This document shows, in pieces, positions 35,239 to 46,320 of a DNA stretch of 64,000 nt (its first letter is position 1; each line of letters starts with the position of its first letter). Source of the DNA: Calycina herbarum (lineage: Eukaryota > Ascomycota > Leotiomycetes > Helotiales > Pezizellaceae); the NCBI GenBank assembly GCA_001414485.1, contig LLEY01000067.1, forward strand, positions 186,001 to 250,000, in the 5' to 3' direction. The notes under the pieces were generated by a model. It saw only the letters and a program-made list of their open reading frames with translations. It did no database searches and was not told where the DNA came from. The translations under genes were made by a program, and so were the position numbers.

Positions 35239-37350
35239 TCAAACACTTCCTCCACAAACCCCCCCTCTTGCAATCCAACCACAGCCTCTCCATCCATATA
35301 TCCATCAACATAAGCTTCACCAATCAACACCCAATGACCCCCGACCTCCCTCAAAACAACAGGGAACTTACAGCCTAACAATACAACAATTACATCCCCC
35401 TCCACCGCATCCCAAGGTCCTAATCCAACCAAGCCGTTTTCCGAGATATATAATCGTCTTCGGTTCATGGTAATACTAGCATTTATAGCCACAGAAAGTT
35501 GTTCTTTATCATCCACCACCTCATTTCCCTCTTGTTCCCCCCTTTCTTCAACCAAAGAATTGACCGAGTTCGCAAGCGAAGTAGAAGACGGAGTTTCTAC
35601 TCCCCAACCCTCATCTCCTACAAGCAAAGACTCAGATAGCTCAAATATATGTCGTAATCTCTCCTCATACACCCTATCTCCCTCATCAAAAATCCAATTC
35701 CCACAAGAGATCGCGCGACAAAACACCGCTTTCGCAGATCTCGAATCTGGATCTGAAAACGAAGAAGAGAATACCCCCCACCAATCTTGCAAAATATGTA
35801 AAGCGGTATGAATATTCCTCGGCGCCCCTTTCTGTCGAAACGGCATCCCCGCAGATTTAATAACATCAATCCTCATCCCCCTAGCTTTCAAAATATATCC
35901 CTCCTCACCCAAGAACTCAAAACTCGCCATCGTCTTCCCCGCAGCTGCAAACTCGGGAACCCGATGATGAAGACCAACCATCAACGGCCCACTATTAAAA
36001 GGCGGTCTCGACCAATCCGGTGCCCAACTCGGAAGTCCCTCTGTACTAAAATCCCGCTGCTTGACACAGATAACATCTAACTTTCTACTATTCTGAATAA
36101 TATGTTGTGCGGTGTGGGTAAATACCTCCTTGATATCTTTCTCGTAATCTATTTCTCCAAATGTTTTTCGGGAATTGGATATTCCTATAAGTGCAAAGAC
36201 TTTATCCCGCGGATCGGTGGATTTCTTACTCTTATGAGAGAGGAGTAATTCTAATAATGGTGGGGCTTTTGTATTTGGCGAGTATCGAGATAATTGCAAC
36301 CCTCGAGGTCCTCCATGTGTTAGGGTACGGACGAATGAAGGTCTTTGATAGAATAAATCCAACAGGAAATCCGTTTCCAGTTGGAGGAGGGAACATACTC
36401 GATCCAAGTCTTCCCAAGAAATAGATTCAGTACCACAATATACCGTAGCCTTTTTCGCAACAGCGATCTCTTGAATGACCCAGATCCGCCACCCTGCAAC
36501 AAATTAGCATATGATTTCCTCGTCGACTCAGGAGCCAGGAGCCAGGAGCAGTGAGTATGAATAAACCTTGCTCCCAACCACTAGCAACAGGAGTTAAAAA
36601 GGGGGGGAGCAAATGCATACAATATTGTCGTCTGAAAAGATGTACTAAACTCTCCAACCCCGCAACTCTCCCAGGATCCCTAACCAACATCCCTATCCTC
36701 TCTTTCTCTAGCGCATTGGGGGGAGAGCTTGAGGATAATGATAAAAGCGAATTCAAATCCCTCGCAACCCCAACCCCCAACTCACTCTTCTTAACCGCCA
36801 TCCCCACCCAAACAGCCACCCCCTCAGCGCCCTGATAAATCCCCCTCATCTTCGAAATCTGCGCCCCCCGTTCCACAACATCATTTTGATTAATACAAAC
36901 CGCATCCGCCCAAATAACAAGCGGTTTCCCCTCTTTAGGCCGTAATCTCTGGAGTGCCCGCCAGAGATTTTGCGTCACGGGGAGGGTGGTTATCCCGCCA
37001 TTTTCGTCTTTGAATAATAATTGAGCGAGTCCGGAGCGGTCGCCCCAGGTGTAGGAGAGGGCTTGGTAGGGAGGGGCGGAGGAGAGGGGTGTGCTTGTGA
37101 GGGTGCAGTATATGGAGTCTTGGGGCGAGGGGGAGGGGTGGATGTGTAGGAGGCGGATGGAGTTAGGGGTTGGGAGGGGGGTGTATTTGTAGGTGAGCTG
37201 GTTGCGGTTGAATGAGTTTCCAAGGGAGGGGGTTTTCATGGTGTAGAAGTAATAAGGCTCGGAAATGAGTCTTCGGATTGTGAGTTGGGATTGTGAGGTT
37301 TGGGGTGGAGTTGGTGGTGGCGGGGAGTGTGGGGTGGATATAAATCTCAT
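35229..37350 (-). CDS. HET-domain (heterokaryon incompatibility) protein
   Basis: Two exons, 36621-37350 and 35229-36493, with a 127-nt intron (GTATGC donor, GCAG acceptor, phase 1) encode 664 residues. The ATG at 37239 would give 627 and drop a Pro-rich leader. The HET domain is complete: 'YQALSYTWGD' (block 1), 'LVIWADAVCINQND' (block 2, here 'VIWADAVCINQ'), 'ISKMRGIYQGAEGVAVWVG', and after the splice 'YWWRIWVIQEIAVAKKATVYCG' (block 3). The C-terminal half has 'STDPRDKVFALIGIS', then 'LPSWAPDWSRP', typical of the HET family, and ends in a beta-rich 'GCKFPVVLREVGGHWVLIGEAYVDG' module. HET domains trigger cell death on recognition of non-self; their TIR-like fold is established. It is intact and beside a broken NLR gene. 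Confidence 0.92.
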
Positions 37351-38671
37351 TAAGGTTTGAGGTTTGTGAGAGAGACTGTGTCTACATATTTGATTTGAGG
37401 TTTGCCATATCGCGGCATTTTGGTGGATCGTTGGTTTGTTTACGAGAAAATTTGAAGATCTTGGTTAGATGTTCCCAGGTTGTTTCTTAGGTTGTTGGAA
37501 ATCCCAGAAAAAGGAAGGAGATCACGTGATATAAAATTGTATATTTGCCTCCAGCTTAGCAATCTTTTTTGTTTCCATACATATCTTCGAAGTTCAACTT
37601 ATTTTCAATATTCAATAACATTTCCTTGGGGCTGTGAATTGAAGCATGGTCACGTTTATTATTCTGCTCCGTCGGATGAACTCCGGCCAAATCAGTATTT
37701 CTCTCCATCCCTACAAGAGAACATACCCCGTCTCAGTGTCAATAGATATATTTGAAATTTCTACGCCGGCGAGGTTCTTGCATCTCGTGCTTAGCTTTGC
37801 TTCAGCGAGCCTTCCATGCGTACACGAGACGACGCTTAAGGCAATCGCCTACCCTCGATCATTTGATGCTGCCCTGAGGTCATTTTCTGATGGCTGCGTC
37901 AGCAATTTGTGCTGTGATCAAACTTCAAAGCCAATTGGCATATGTTGGTTATTTGAGTTGAATCTTATGCTCCCTATCGATTGGACAGAAGAAGGATGAA
38001 AATGCAAGGGCATTTAGATATAACCCTTGGTATCAAATTGGTGGGCTGTTCGAGGGAGGTCAGTTCAAAGCGGCAGTAAGCAGCTTTCGTTATTCTAAAC
38101 TTTTAGGACAATCAAAGCCGATTGTCCCAACGGTCTAGGTTAATACTTCTAATTGTTCGGGCACAACCTGACGAGAGCTTATTTACTGCCGCTTTAATGC
38201 CTCCCAGAGGGTGGTATTCTCCCACTCCACGAGATGGGGCTGATCTTCATTGGCTCTGAACTTGAGGTGGTGATAAGTGGCGTCCGCCTCCTTTATGCAG
38301 TGCCGTTCATTTTGTGCCTTGTTCCCTCAGATCGAGATTTTGTCGGTTCCTTATCAAAGTCGTGTTTTCAAAATTGAATATGTGTAATTTGGCTTAGAAA
38401 GATCTATTCCATATCTTTCCTCGAATTTGTGCGGGAACATTCGCCCTAGTGTTGGTTTCGTGTGATTTCAAATGGAAGCAGAATGACAGTGTACGCGTGC
38501 GGCTGAGCTTGCCTGTCCTGTGCGTGGAGTACGTCGTATTTATTGGTTGTCATGGGGTATATAGACTCTTTGCTCCCGTCTTGAGCTGCAGCTAGCTAGC
38601 CAAACCACCAATCACACGGATAGACTTATTAAGACCCGAATACACCTTGCGCTTACGGATTGAACTTTATT
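37351..38671. other. Intergenic, contains one MITE
   Basis: The HET promoter occupies the low end. A 129-bp TIR element lies at 38067-38195. Nothing else is supported. The NLR relic begins at 38672. Confidence 0.5.
38067..38195. mobile_element. Short TIR element (MITE), copy 1
   Basis: Begins AAAGCGGCAGTAA and ends with the exact reverse complement TTACTGCCGCTTT, so 13-bp perfect terminal inverted repeats, 129 bp in all. The interior shares motifs with the copy at 40668-40850 (TCGTTATTCTAAAC and GGTTAATA). It has no coding capacity. I cannot define a clear target-site duplication. Confidence 0.7.
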
Positions 38672-41600
38672 ATGGAGAAGCAAGATAACCCGCCTATTAA
38701 AACTCACAATGAGTATACTGTAGGATGGGTTTGATCTTTGCCAAAAGAACAAACTGCTGCGACTGCCATGCTGGACCAATTGCACGGAGATCTGCGAAAT
38801 CCGCCCTCAGACTCCAACACATATACTCTTGGGTCAATTGGGGGGCACAACCTTGTCATGGCCTGTCTACCAAAAGGAAAATATGGAAACAACTCGGCCG
38901 CAACAGTTGCAACACACATGGTTGATACTTTTCCTTTTATCGAGTTCGGACTGATGGTTGCAATTGGCGGGTGGTATTCCATCCGAGGTTCGATTGGGAA
39001 ATGTTGTGATCAGCACACCGGTTGGCACATTCCCTGGCGTGGTTCAATGGGATATGGGAAGGGCAAATCAAGATGGCTTTGAACGTTCCGGGGCCTTGAA
39101 TAACCCACCCCTCTCACTAATGGGGGCCATATCAAAGCTAGAAACTGCGCACGAACTGGTTGGCACTAGAGTTCCCGAGTTTCTCGAGGAAATGCCACAA
39201 AAATGGCCTAGGCTCACAGAGAAGTATCTCCGGTCTCAATCGCTTGAAGATCTACTATTCAGAGCCGATTATGATCACGTCAGTGGGGGTGTCGAAGAAG
39301 ACTATGAGGGTGAACAGGACCAGGCGAGCTGTCATTTTTGCGACAAGACCAACACTGTCAAGCGGAAGCCGCGAGATATTCGCGTTCACTATGGTCTCAT
39401 CGCATCTGGAAACCAAGTCATCAAAAATGCTGGCGTTCGGGCTAGACTCAACAAGGATCTGGGGGGTAATGTCCTATGCGTCGAGATGGAGGCCGCGGGT
39501 CGCATGGACGATTTCCCTTGTGTAGTTATTCGTGGAATCTGTGACTATGCGGACTCTCACAAGAGCATGGGTTGGCAAGAGCATGCCGCGGCTTTAGCAG
39601 CAGCTGTTGCAAAAGAACTTCTCAGTATTATAACGCCAGAGGATGTTGATGTTGAACCACGGGCGAGGGATAAATTGCAGAGGGTTAATTTTACTCACCC
39701 CATACGAAACTTTTCGAATGTAATTGTCGGCATAGTAAAACAAGTCAAGCAAAATTTAAAGATTATCCACAGAAAGGTCGATGATGGCTTTAGAAAAGCC
39801 GACGATAATTTCAGAATCTCATCGAGGGTATGATTTAGAGATAAAAAGACTATTTTATGCTATTGCGTCCACAGACAAAGACTGGAAAGAGCGAATCACA
39901 ATCGTTCGGTGGCTTACTCCAATTGACTATTCCCTTCAACATCACGACTTTATTTCAAGGCGTGAGCCAGGAACTGGACAATGGCTACTAGAATCAGCGG
40001 AATACTAAACCTGGCTTGGGTCCAGCAATCAAACACTTTTCTGTCCAGGTATACCTGGCGCTGGCAAAACTATCTCTTTTGATCCACGGTTTATTCACCC
40101 GCTTCGCGAATGAAACAAAAATAGGAATTGCCTACCTTTATTGCGACTTTCGGCGGCAGACGGAGCAGAAGATCGAGTACATGTTGTCAAATCTTGTAAA
40201 ACAGTTGGCGGGTTGCCGGGAGGATCTGCCGAACAGCATCCGAGAGCTTTACGAAAGGCACAAGAACAGACGCCCAATACTTAATGAAATCTCAGCCACT
40301 CTGCGGTCAACTGCTCTCTCGTTTCCCAGGAGTTTTATTATAATTGATGCACTTGATGAGTGCCAAAATACTGATGGGAGTCGTCAAAAGTTAATGGCTG
40401 AGTTGTTTAATCTGCAGAAAAGTAGTGGGGTAAACCTTTTCGTCACTTCAAGATTCATTCCCGATATCATAAAAAGATTCGAAGCGTGTTTGACACTAAG
40501 CATTCGTCCTAGTCACGAAGATGTTTTCAAATACCTCGATAGTCACACGTATCAACTGTCCGATTATGTCACCGATGATCTGGAATTTTAGATGGAGATC
40601 AAAACTGAGATGAAGCTACGATGGAAGGCATGTAAGTGCAAATGACCCCAGCTCGCGGTGTACAGAAAAAGCGGCAGTAAATCCATACTTCGTACCTACC
40701 CAATTCTCGTTGTTCTAAACATCTAGAGATTAAATAATTATCTCAAAAACTTAGAACAATTTAACCTGGTTGTTTTGAAACAATCAACCCAAGTATCCTG
40801 AATATCCGGGTTAATCCTTTGGCTTATGAAGAGTTATTTACTGTCGCTTTTATTGTCCATCGGTAGCTCTGTTAAATTGAGTAACGCTTACCAACATTCC
40901 TACTAGCACAACTTTACTTATACTCATTAGTCGGCAAGATCACCTACGGCCCTTCGCAAAGCTTTAATGTGCCTGCGGAAAGCCCCCAAGGTGGCTTACC
41001 AGGATCGGCAAAGCTAGCTTTATCATGGATTGTCTGCGCCAAGAGACCCTTCAAGGTACCAGAACTTCAACATGCCCTTGCGGTCCAGATTGATACATCC
41101 TCGCTAGACGAAGACAATATCCCATCAGTGGACCACATTGTTCAAGCATGTTCGCCCTTGGTCACAGTTGATGAAGAAAGCAACGTGATATGACTAGTTC
41201 ACTATACGACGTAAGAGTATTTCAAGAAAACCCGTAAAAGTTGGTTTCCAGAAGCGAAACTTGAGATCGCGAGTATTTCCGTCATATATCTTTCGTTCGA
41301 CTCTTTTAAGAGCGGCCTCTGTGACACGTACTCCTTTCATGAGAGGCTGCGAACACATAGGTTTTATCACTACTTGGCTCATTATTGGGGCATCATATCC
41401 GTGAGGCAGCAATTTCTCTCCCGGAAATTATAAACTTTCTAGGAAGCGTAGGCAAAGTCGAGTGGGCAAGCCGAGGAATGGCCACCAAAGATACGATGGG
41501 AGATGTTGATTTGGAGTGGCATATTGAATTTATCCCTGAAAATGTGACGGCCTTTCATCTCGCCGCAATTTTTGGTCTCGAGGGGCCCGTAACGAAACTT

Positions 41601-42889
41601 CTTGAGCAGAACCAAAATCTCACGAGGTCGGATACATATGGGCAGACACCTTTGTGGTGGGCATCGAGAAATGGCCATGAGAATGTGGTGAGATTAAGAA
41701 ACTACAATGACCGGACGTGAAAGATAAGCATGGCATGACTTCTGTGGCCTGGTCTGCACGTAATGGACATAGAAGTGTGGTAAAGTTGCTTCTTGAAAAT
41801 GGAGCTTACACAGAGTCTAAGGGTGATTCTAGCCAGACGCCTCTTCCTCATGCGGCTGTCAATGGCCAAGAAGCTATCATGGAGCTTTTACTCGAAGGAA
41901 ATGTCGTCCTCGAGTCTCGGGATAAACGGGGGCTCACTCCACTTTGCTGGGGGGCCATATTTGGCAATCCAGAGGTGGTTAAATGTTACTCAAAAAAGGG
42001 GCAGACCCAAATGCCACTGACAGGAACCATAGGACTGTTCTCCATTGGGCAACCTGGGCGGAACAACCTGAAATTATGCTGTTGTTGCTGAAAAGTGGTG
42101 CTAACTCGGACACCCAGAATCGCCGAGATGAAACACCTCTGGCGGCTGCGGTGGAAAAGGGGTTCGAAGTGGGTATTGAAATACTGCTTGCACATGGAGC
42201 TGAAATGAATTATCTATATAACCTATTCCAGTGCAGACGGCTTAAAAGATTCAGTCACGAGCCTGTAGGAACACCTGAGTATGTCCTTCTCAATGGATAC
42301 AAACGGGGAACTCCTGGATAGTTTGAATACAGCAAGAGCTATTACGAAGACATTGCTGATACTCTCATTGCTTTCTATGAGCGGGGGATCACTGAATAGC
42401 TGCCTGCACTGGGTGTCAGTCCCCTATGGCGTGCCGCAACGAAGGAAGATCATGAGGCAGTAAGACTACTTCAGAAAAAGGATGCTGTGCCAGCCTTTTC
42501 ACAGACTCGAATTGACGTAGATACCTTGATACTTGGTAGGCAACCCTCCGGAAGGGGAAGATATCCGAACTACCGAGAGCCAGTTCGAGGCAGAAAACCT
42601 CCCGGTATCGCTGGAATAGGCAATGAAATGGGGATACCCCTTATTAATTCCGGCATTGCTGGAGAATGACAAACTCTCGGTAGATGACAAAACACTCACT
42701 TTGGCGATTTCAGGTGGCAACAAACAGATCGTTGATGAAGTACTTCTGGGTCGCTATAAAGGAACTCAGCTGGTTGATAAAAAGCGGCATGATCTTGCTT
42801 CCCGACTGGGGCCAGAAGAATTGCTTGAGTTACTTCATATCTCAAGCAAAATCAACCTGAGCGATCTCGACTTGCGAAAAAGAGCGTAA
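38672..42889 (+). pseudogene. Decayed PNP_UDP-NACHT-ankyrin NLR gene
   Basis: Successive frames encode parts of one NOD-like receptor. The first part is a purine nucleoside phosphorylase-like domain from 38672 ('YTVGWV' then an in-frame TGA, 'LPKEQTAATAMLDQLHGD', 'IGGGIPSEVRLGNVVISTPVG' after a one-base insertion near 38966, 'GNVLCVEMEAAGRMDDFPC', 'VIRGICDYADSHK'). Then a NACHT NTPase ('LFCPGIPGAGKT' Walker A at about 40045-40070, just after a TAA at 40006; frameshift; 'FIIIDALDECQ' Walker B at about 40340). Then a MITE insertion (40668-40850), a winged-helix part ('LALSWIVCAKRPF') with TGA at 41191 and TAA at 41212, and several frame-broken ankyrin repeats (41480-42889). No single frame spans two domains, so it cannot make the receptor. 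The original role would be NLR-type non-self sensing and programmed cell death. Confidence 0.9.
40668..40850. mobile_element. Short TIR element (MITE), copy 2, inside the NLR relic
   Basis: Begins AAAGCGGCAGTAAAT and ends with the reverse complement ATTTACTGTCGCTTT (one mismatch in 15), 183 bp. It shares interior motifs with copy 1 (TCGTTGTTCTAAAC, GGGTTAAT). It lies between the NACHT domain and the winged-helix/ankyrin part of the NLR relic. Confidence 0.72.
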
Positions 42890-43737
42890 GGTTCGTTGAC
42901 ACATGCAATACCAGATTCATGTTTCAATTGGTGCAAAACACCTCCTTGGATCCAACGGAATCAATGCCAACCGAACTAGAAGGTCATATATTTCGTGACA
43001 CGTCACCTACTTAAGTTGTAACTTTTCTCCGAGTTTCGAACATACTGATGAGTCGATTCAGTGGTCTGACAAGAAATTTTTTCCTGCCAGTGTGACATCT
43101 TTGTGGATTGTTTTACTATTCATCTGATATCATCACTCTCTTTGCTTCCAGTCAGTCTTGAATGTTGGGCCTACAGTATGGAGCTGTGGTGGTGGTGAAG
43201 GTTTCAGTCATTGCTCCGCGGCTATCTCTTTTATCAAGCAATGTACGAAACAGTTTAGAAGGATCGAAAGGGCTTGGAATATATTGATTGCAATTATCCG
43301 ACAATTGGGTGTAAATCCCAAAAAACTCAAAAGACGATTTTACAACTGGCCGTGCAAAAAATCACGACGAATCTGGTCCTTCTATCCCGATTCCGCCCAT
43401 TCAGTACCTCGAAAGTCAGCTAGACTATGATCAGTAGAAATTCGGCCATCTTACAGCGCCCTTTACTGCAGATTTAGATTCACATTCCACCCACAAACTG
43501 TCTTGGTGGCAGAGCATCAAACTTTCGAACCAAAAAGCGGTCTGCGTGAGACAAAATGCATGTCTTTTGGAGTCTCGCGATACGCACCAAATAGCAGGTT
43601 TTGAAATCTAACAACTTTGCCACCATGTCTCGGTCATCTGCATGTTCTCAAAACGACCGTCAAAGTCCACGATAAAGAAATCCAAGATTATTTCATGGGC
43701 CATCTCATCTTGACCATCTCTTTCTGAGCATCGCTTT
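42890..43737. other. Intergenic, no gene supported
   Basis: Between the end of the NLR relic and the coiled-coil gene. Just before 43738 there is a run of similar TC-rich motifs (CATCTCATCTTGACCATCTC, CCATCGCTTCTCGACTACC) that looks like a promoter leader. No other gene is supported. Confidence 0.45.
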
Positions 43738-45132
43738 TTGGCCATCGCTTCTCGACTACCACTTCTTGACAATATCCTCTCCCAGAAGGCAAAATATCTT
43801 TTCGCTAACGACCATCATTCTGCGAAAGACAACATGGTTCCAATCGGATGGGACGCATATCAAACCACCGGCATCATCCGTCGGGAAAGCAAGCTCATGA
43901 GATGTATTGGGACGACCAAGGAAGGAAAGCGATGTAAACTCAGTATTCCACCCGAAAATATCTCCCAGGTACACGAATTTTTGCGGACATTCGAAACCCA
44001 AACACCCGCGAAAGCGATTTCTTCACTGAACCTCCTCATCGGATTGGGGCTCTGCAAAAGGAACCATGCTGAAGACAAAGACCAAATTCGCGACAAGTTT
44101 GAAGAATTGACGGCCGCGATTCAAAACGCACACCTGATTTACGAATTGAAAAACGAGAATCGGAGACTGAAAGCCGAGAATCGGGAACTGCAGGGGGGCC
44201 TGATGGGAGAGAGGGGGATGCGAAGACGGTCGGAGCAGAATGAATTGGAAGAGAAGAATCGGGAACTGCAGGAGAAGTTGGAGGTGGAATGGGAGAGGAG
44301 GGGAGAGTTGGAGCGAAACACGGAAGAGGGAGAGGAAGAGCTGCAATTGTTGAGGGGAGAGGTATCTTCCTTGAGAGCACGACTCACGCAGGTCGAAACT
44401 GATACACGAGAGAACGAGGCCGCACAGAGGGATACTGCACACGAGCAATCACGAGAGTTATGGAATGATGAACGTCGTCGTATGAGGAGAAAGCAGCAGC
44501 AGGATGAACGGACAATTCTTTCAATGCGCTTGGAAATGGAAAACTTGAAAACAAACGAATCGACACTCGTCAATCGCGTCTCGGAGTTGAACACGCAACT
44601 CGAGAACCACCTTCAACAAAATGCCACTATGAGATCGGAGATCCTCCAAGTCAGAAGCGAGCGAAATGTGGCTTCGTCACAGAAGGCCGAGCTGAGGTCC
44701 CTGTTCGAGATTGCAATGGAAAATATGGATCGAATCGGAACCAGTTTGCAGAAAGACGAACAATACGTCTACCCTCGATTGCCCCTGGAAGAACAAGACT
44801 TCGCAGTCAATGACATGAAGGCTCGGCTCGAGGAGAAAACTGCAGGGCTCGTCCGAAGAGCAGAACTATTGGGAGCTCAACTATCATGCGAGCAATACAA
44901 CAGCACCGAGCTACGCCAGTCTTTGGAAACCACGAAGAGTGATCTCACGCGCGCTCAACTCCGACATAATGCGATCAAGGAGGAGTCTTCCAAGAACAGA
45001 GTCGAACTGGATCGGCTTCGAGCCGAGTTCAACAACGCCCAGAATGAGTTTGAAGGGGAGCGATACAGGTTACTTACTGGAATGAATGAATTAAAGGGGG
45101 AGGTAAATGAATTGAGGGAGCAGGTACTCTAG
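43738..45132 (+). CDS. Coiled-coil protein with Cys-containing N-terminal module
   Basis: A single-exon frame of 464 residues; the ATG at 43834 (residue 33) is an alternative start. Residues about 55-115 read 'MRCIGTTKEGKRCKLSIP' and later 'LGLCKRNH', a Cys-x(9)-Cys...Cys...His arrangement like the N-terminal segment found ahead of T5orf172/GIY-YIG-type domains in many fungal proteins (family resemblance from memory, not searched). From about 130 to the end almost the whole protein is a Glu/Arg/Leu-rich coiled coil. No catalytic GIY-YIG part is seen. It may bind nucleic acid or act as a scaffold. It stands directly downstream of the NLR relic on the same strand. Confidence 0.75.
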   Translation: MAIASRLPLLDNILSQKAKYLFANDHHSAKDNMVPIGWDAYQTTGIIRRESKLMRCIGTTKEGKRCKLSIPPENISQVHEFLRTFETQTPAKAISSLNLLIGLGLCKRNHAEDKDQIRDKFEELTAAIQNAHLIYELKNENRRLKAENRELQGGLMGERGMRRRSEQNELEEKNRELQEKLEVEWERRGELERNTEEGEEELQLLRGEVSSLRARLTQVETDTRENEAAQRDTAHEQSRELWNDERRRMRRKQQQDERTILSMRLEMENLKTNESTLVNRVSELNTQLENHLQQNATMRSEILQVRSERNVASSQKAELRSLFEIAMENMDRIGTSLQKDEQYVYPRLPLEEQDFAVNDMKARLEEKTAGLVRRAELLGAQLSCEQYNSTELRQSLETTKSDLTRAQLRHNAIKEESSKNRVELDRLRAEFNNAQNEFEGERYRLLTGMNELKGEVNELREQVL

Positions 45133-46320
45133 GCAAATTCAAGATTCAAGATTATTCTCATGGCTCTGTCGGGTAAAGTTGCGGGTTGAAAAATACCAAT
45201 CATTTGTCTCTGAAAATCCCCTTTTTGACCTCTAATTTTCTGATTGGCTGACCACTAGTGCGATGTTATTCCAAAACGGGCTAGCCGTCTTGATTGAAAC
45301 ATTCTAGTCCACTAAACACACACCCATCGAATTCGGCAGCCTTTGTCTTCGTTCATGAACATTGAACATCGACTCTTTTTTTTGAGGGCATTTTCGTAAA
45401 CAAGAGTATCGCAAGCGACGAGAAAGAAAGAACGCCCTTGCTTCTCCAATCTCAACGAACATTTTTATGCGTCGTTGTAGACATCTCCAACACTTCGCAA
45501 ACTACTGTAGCGGGGTGGGTATTGGGGTTTTTAAGGTTAGAGACAGAAAAGAACTTTGGAAACTTCGTTGGAGGCATCACGATAACCATCCACGTTTTTC
45601 TTTGCCATTCCAGCGTTGAGCACTACACACAAGCCTTCCGTCTTCGAGCTTGAAAGCAATGTGTTATTAATCGATATTCATTTCGGATTCAAAGCGATCT
45701 CCAAATGCAAAGAGCAAGGCCAAACTCTGCCGAAACTGGACTCAGGCAGTGATTCAAATCATCGTTTATCGTAGACAATCGCCCCTTAAATACTCGCTTG
45801 AACGCTCAAAGCGGCCAATCCGATTCACTACCACCAATTGCTCTTGTCCAGTTGCCCTCTAAAAGCTCCCTCACTCAAATTCTCACGCGACCTTTGGGTA
45901 CCCAGCTCCATCGCACACTGATGCAATTCAGAAATAAAACTGCAAGCCGGCACGGACAATGCCGACGGATAAAGTCCAATTGGGAAGTCATTGAGAGCAA
46001 AGAAACATGAATAGAATTCGAAAACGAAAACGAAAACAATTTAAACCAGCTAGATATAATTGCTCAATTCTACTCTACGGACGTAGCGTATGTCTTATCG
46101 TGACACCGATAGCTTGCGTGGCGGAGCCTGCCAAGACTCGATACAGCCTAGGCAATGGACACGAGCAGTCGAGGGAGTGACGAAACAGAAAGCTGCAATT
46201 GCCCAGCTGCAGAAGTAAAATCTCTTGCTATAAAATCAACTCTGACCCCAAAAAGTTTTCATTTCCGTCGACCATGAATTCTTGCACTCTCAGAGTGCCT
46301 CTTTCTTCATAACGAGCCTG
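45133..46320. other. Intergenic; promoter of the zinc-finger gene
   Basis: No coding frame of note. It contains a (GAAAAC)n short repeat near 46018-46037, a TATAAAA at about 46231, and the upstream ORF described next. Confidence 0.5.
46274..46312 (+). promoter_or_regulatory. 12-codon upstream ORF
   Basis: ACC-ATG in good context opens a 12-residue frame ending in TAA eight bases before the main ATG at 46321. Inside it, CACTCTCAGAGTG (46285-46297) is a perfect hairpin palindrome. A translated uORF so close to the main start usually lowers translation of the main frame. Confidence 0.55.
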
